DNA from: Theocolax elegans
Lineage: Eukaryota; Arthropoda; Insecta; Hymenoptera; Cerocephalidae
Reading direction: 5' to 3'
DNA: 64,000 nucleotides
NCBI GenBank assembly: GCA_026168455.1
Contig: CM047425.1
Location: 89,283,580-89,347,579, forward strand
Of the stretch, positions 60,944 through 64,000 are shown in pieces. Positions within the stretch are counted from its first letter, which is position 1. Each line of letters begins with the position of its first letter. Made by a program: the position numbers and the translations under genes. Below the pieces are notes generated by a model. It did not search any database. It had not been told where the DNA came from and saw only the letters and a list, made by a program, of their open reading frames with translations.

Positions 60944-63720
60944 CTGAAATATCAAACGTCAACGTTTATACATATACTTTTTATTAACATTATCCTTAAA
61001 CTAATATTTTTCTGGTTATTAACCTTACTAAATCCTTTCTACAGAGTTATTACAGCTACGCATTTACATGTTACATCCGTCTATGTATATTATATTAAAT
61101 ACATTATATTAAATAGTTATTTATATGTTTACACGCTGTTATATTAGGTCTAACTTGTAAAAACGGTAAACTTAATAGTAGGAATTGCTTAGTAGATACT
61201 AAATTTTTTTATCAAATAACATCTTTTTAAATTAAATGCTGGACATTGCCAAACAATGACTTATATATCGTGTGTCTCGTGATAACAATAATTACATTTT
61301 TTGTCGTTTAGGATACCTACGCTTGTTAACGAAGCTACTAATTTGTAATAATTTGAACAAATGCGATTAATTGCTTGTACTATGATTTCTCTTCTTAAAT
61401 TTTGTGTGTTATCCTTATAGAAAATTTTTAAATATTTAATAGTATTTATATTGATATTGGTAGAATCTATTTTGTATCTATAATAATAATCTGTTAAAAA
61501 TACGTTTAAGGTTTTTTGCATTTTTCGCTAAAACATCAGCAGCTTCGGTCCCCGATTGCTAATATGAGATGGTACCCAAATGAATTTAAGGAGATATGAA
61601 ACTATAAAATTGGAATCTTTATTTTTTTATAATGATCAATGGATTAACTTTTTCAATATATCTCTCTGTAACGTTCTTCGAATTGTTTTAAATAGTGCAT
61701 ACGCTTTTTTTCCAAATTTTTATCACTAAATGATCGAGATTTTCATGCAACCACAAATATCAATTTCACACCAAATCATTATCGATAAAATGTGATAAAT
61801 AACTTTTAAATCAATAAAAATTAATTATTTAAAAAAAATCTCTCTGTCAGCTTCTTCTATATTATTCAAGTGAAACGTGTGAATTTTTCCTGATTTTAGA
61901 ACGATAATTGCAGAAAATTTTTGGGTTTTAAGTTTTTTTTAAGAGAATTTAGTTTTTCTAAATATCTAGTATATAATTATAGTTTTATGGTTATTTCAGG
62001 AAAATTGAGTTATTAATTATAACTAATATATATTAGAATTTATTTGAAATTACAACGTTTACTGTTTAAAATAGTTATATTTTTGATTATCTACGATTAA
62101 AATTAAATCTAGTTGCACATTTCTGATGTTTACTCTGATGGCATGAAATTAACAAAGGAAATGGTTTATTGAATTTTATCTGACCTTGAATGAAATTGCA
62201 GATCTGTTTTACGGTAGTATTCGTATTAGGTAGAATCAACTTTGATTATTACAATCTTTCACCGTCTTTACTCACTTTAATTGTTTTAACGCAAGATATG
62301 CTATAATTTTATTTTTAACACGGAAATAATGATTTGTAAATATTTAAAATATCCTTCAAATATAGACTAAACATTTTTATTTTTTTTCAATTTTAGTATC
62401 AAAAATTTACTTTACTTTCAGCAAAATAATACTTATCTAAAAAATTATTCTTTTTTTAAAATTACAAAAAAGTCTATCAATAATTGCAGATGATCTAATT
62501 TTACTCATAATAATAAAACAGACTTCTCTAATTTACTTCCTTTACTCTACTAGAAGGAAAAGAAATTAAAGTAGGCGTGTGAATATTTAAGGTATTAAAA
62601 CTTCGTTTTAAATTTCTTAATTACTCTTCAATGGCAAAAAAATGTCATTAAGTGATACACTAATCCACCGTAATGCCATTGTGCAATTTTTATTTTTTTC
62701 TTACGGGCGCAAGAAATATTATTAATGTTTATTTTATACGCAAAAGGAACAATCTATAATATTCAATAGTATTTTTTACTGTTTTGCAATACCGTTATCA
62801 TTCGAAAGATCTAGAACAATTACAGAAAAGCTGTTTCATTTGTACCGTGCGATTCAGGACTTTGAAGGATAAGTATATTATAATTCTCCAATTATCGGAA
62901 GATATATAGAATGTTATATTATCACTTGACTATTGTTCTCACTTTTTTCTGATTGTTCACATTATGGTAAGTTAAACATTACACTTACTTAATTTAACAA
63001 AATTAAGTTAAATGCACAAGATTAGTTGAATATAATTGGAAACATTTTTTTTCGTCTTGTTACACCAATCATCATTATCTCTTACGCGTAATTGCGTTAC
63101 ATGCACATAATTTATAAATTAACTAACATGCCGTTAATGCATCATTTTTCAATTACAAACAAAAAATGGTAAAATGATGTTTAGGCGGTAATATTGTGTA
63201 ATTAAATTTAGCAAAATCATAAAATTAAGATAATGTTAAAGGAAGTTTAGTTGTGCCCCTTATCGTTCTATTCCCCGCTTACACCGATGCAGTTGAATCT
63301 GCCGCAATCAGAAAACCTATAGATAATTCTTACCGTTTTATAATTGTTCTTGTTCACATTCACTGAACTTAATAGTTTTATATGTATAAAATTAGTAATT
63401 CTATAAAAAAAATAATCTGAAAATTTTTTATGAATATCGTTAAAATAAATTTTTAATACCTTGACTGAAATGAAGGACATTCTGTTACTTGAAATGACAT
63501 TTTCTACCCTCGTAAACTAAACTCCTTTATTACAATGCTTACATTGTATATTAAGATAGAAAGATGTATATAAAATAGCCCGTTATATATTGATAATCAT
63601 GATTTTGCATTAAAAATTTAATTAAAGTGCATTAAAACTGTATCCTTGATTTAATAAACTATTAAATAATAGCTTATGAGCTCGCGAATAATAATGATAT
63701 TTTTGTGTAAAATTACGTAC
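60944..63720 (-). other. Last intron of gene C
   Basis: GT-AG intron of about 2.8 kb if the terminal exon is at 60772-60943. AT-rich; apart from the weak candidate exon at 63268-63298 I see nothing in it. Confidence 0.6.
63268..63298 (-). CDS. Possible alternative terminal exon of gene C (weak)
   Basis: Acceptor TTGCGGCAG, compatible phase, then FNCIGVSGE and TAG. A second acceptor 18 bases upstream keeps the same frame. It is the nearest in-phase terminal exon to the 63721 donor, but it is very short and not family-like. I prefer the exon at 60772-60943. Confidence 0.15.
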
Positions 63721-64000
63721 TTCATAAGGCAAGGCATATCCCAAATGCCTTGGTCCTTTCCGAACTCCTCGCCATCTTGAAGCGTCTGGGGTAAATCCTT
63801 GTCGAGTGTTTCTGGTAGGAATAATGCGAGGCCACCACCCGCGACACCGAGAACACCAAGTACCAGGAGAGGCAGCACCTCCCAGATGACACTTAGGTAA
63901 ACGACGAAGGGTGCGATTATACTCGCCACGTAACCCATTATGTGAATCAAAGCAACGCCCTGAGCTCGTACTACTGTAGGTAACAGCTCTGCTGCGTATT
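63721..64000 (-). CDS. Gene C penultimate coding exon, cut by window edge (TM10-TM12)
   Basis: The right edge cuts the exon inside a QYAAE-like motif (YAAELLPTVVRAQGVALIHI). It continues through TM11 (MGYVASIIAPFVVYL), TM12, FLPETLDKDLPQTLQDGEEF and GKDQGIWDMPCLMK to donor GTACGT at 63720, phase 2. It is an SLC22-type transporter paralogous to A and B. The intron that A and B have after VVYL is missing here. The rest of the gene lies beyond position 64000. Confidence 0.9.

Overview
The window looks like nuclear DNA of an insect. It is very AT-rich, its genes carry long GT-AG introns, it is dense in short foldback transposons, and its core promoters have TATA plus initiator. A hymenopteran is my best guess, but that is inference. 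No bacterial-type features (operons, ribosome binding sites, CRISPR) are present.

The recognisable protein-coding content is a cluster of three paralogous SLC22-type (organic cation / carcinine transporter-like) major facilitator genes. Gene A (+ strand, coding 19974-28568, nine coding exons, 603 aa) can be reconstructed completely. It has a likely promoter near 12.62 kb and a 5' intron of about 7 kb. Gene B (- strand, coding 39980-30932, about 582 aa) converges on gene A, has a likely promoter near 44.94 kb, and shares exon lengths and intron phases with A (259, 193, 215 and 176 nt exons). Gene C (- strand) runs in from beyond the right edge. Only its last two coding exons are visible, 64000-63721 and a distant Ser/Arg-rich tail exon at 60943-60772.

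The main oddity is inside gene B. A block of about 2.46 kb holding its last four coding exons is tandemly duplicated almost perfectly (31013-33469 and 33470-35927). The copy nearer the promoter has lost the true 3' end of its terminal exon and gains a new short tail. This is either a very young partial gene duplication or an assembly/haplotype artefact.

Non-genic DNA: 1-12.5 kb is AT-rich intergenic sequence with foldback elements at 4958-5054, 5333-5973 and 11940-12078. The gene A and B introns carry TTAA-flanked and TWA-flanked MITEs. The 45-60.7 kb stretch holds an orphan promoter-like site (49.64 kb), an unexplained GC-rich island (51.5-51.95 kb), a possible solo LTR (53.14-53.41 kb), a large TTAA-flanked foldback (55.13-55.52 kb), and a tandem repeat at 56.27-58.18 kb that is best explained by unequal crossover between two members of one MITE family.

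Exon boundaries were set by eye from splice sites, phase continuity and similarity among the three paralogues. No alignment, RNA or database search was run.
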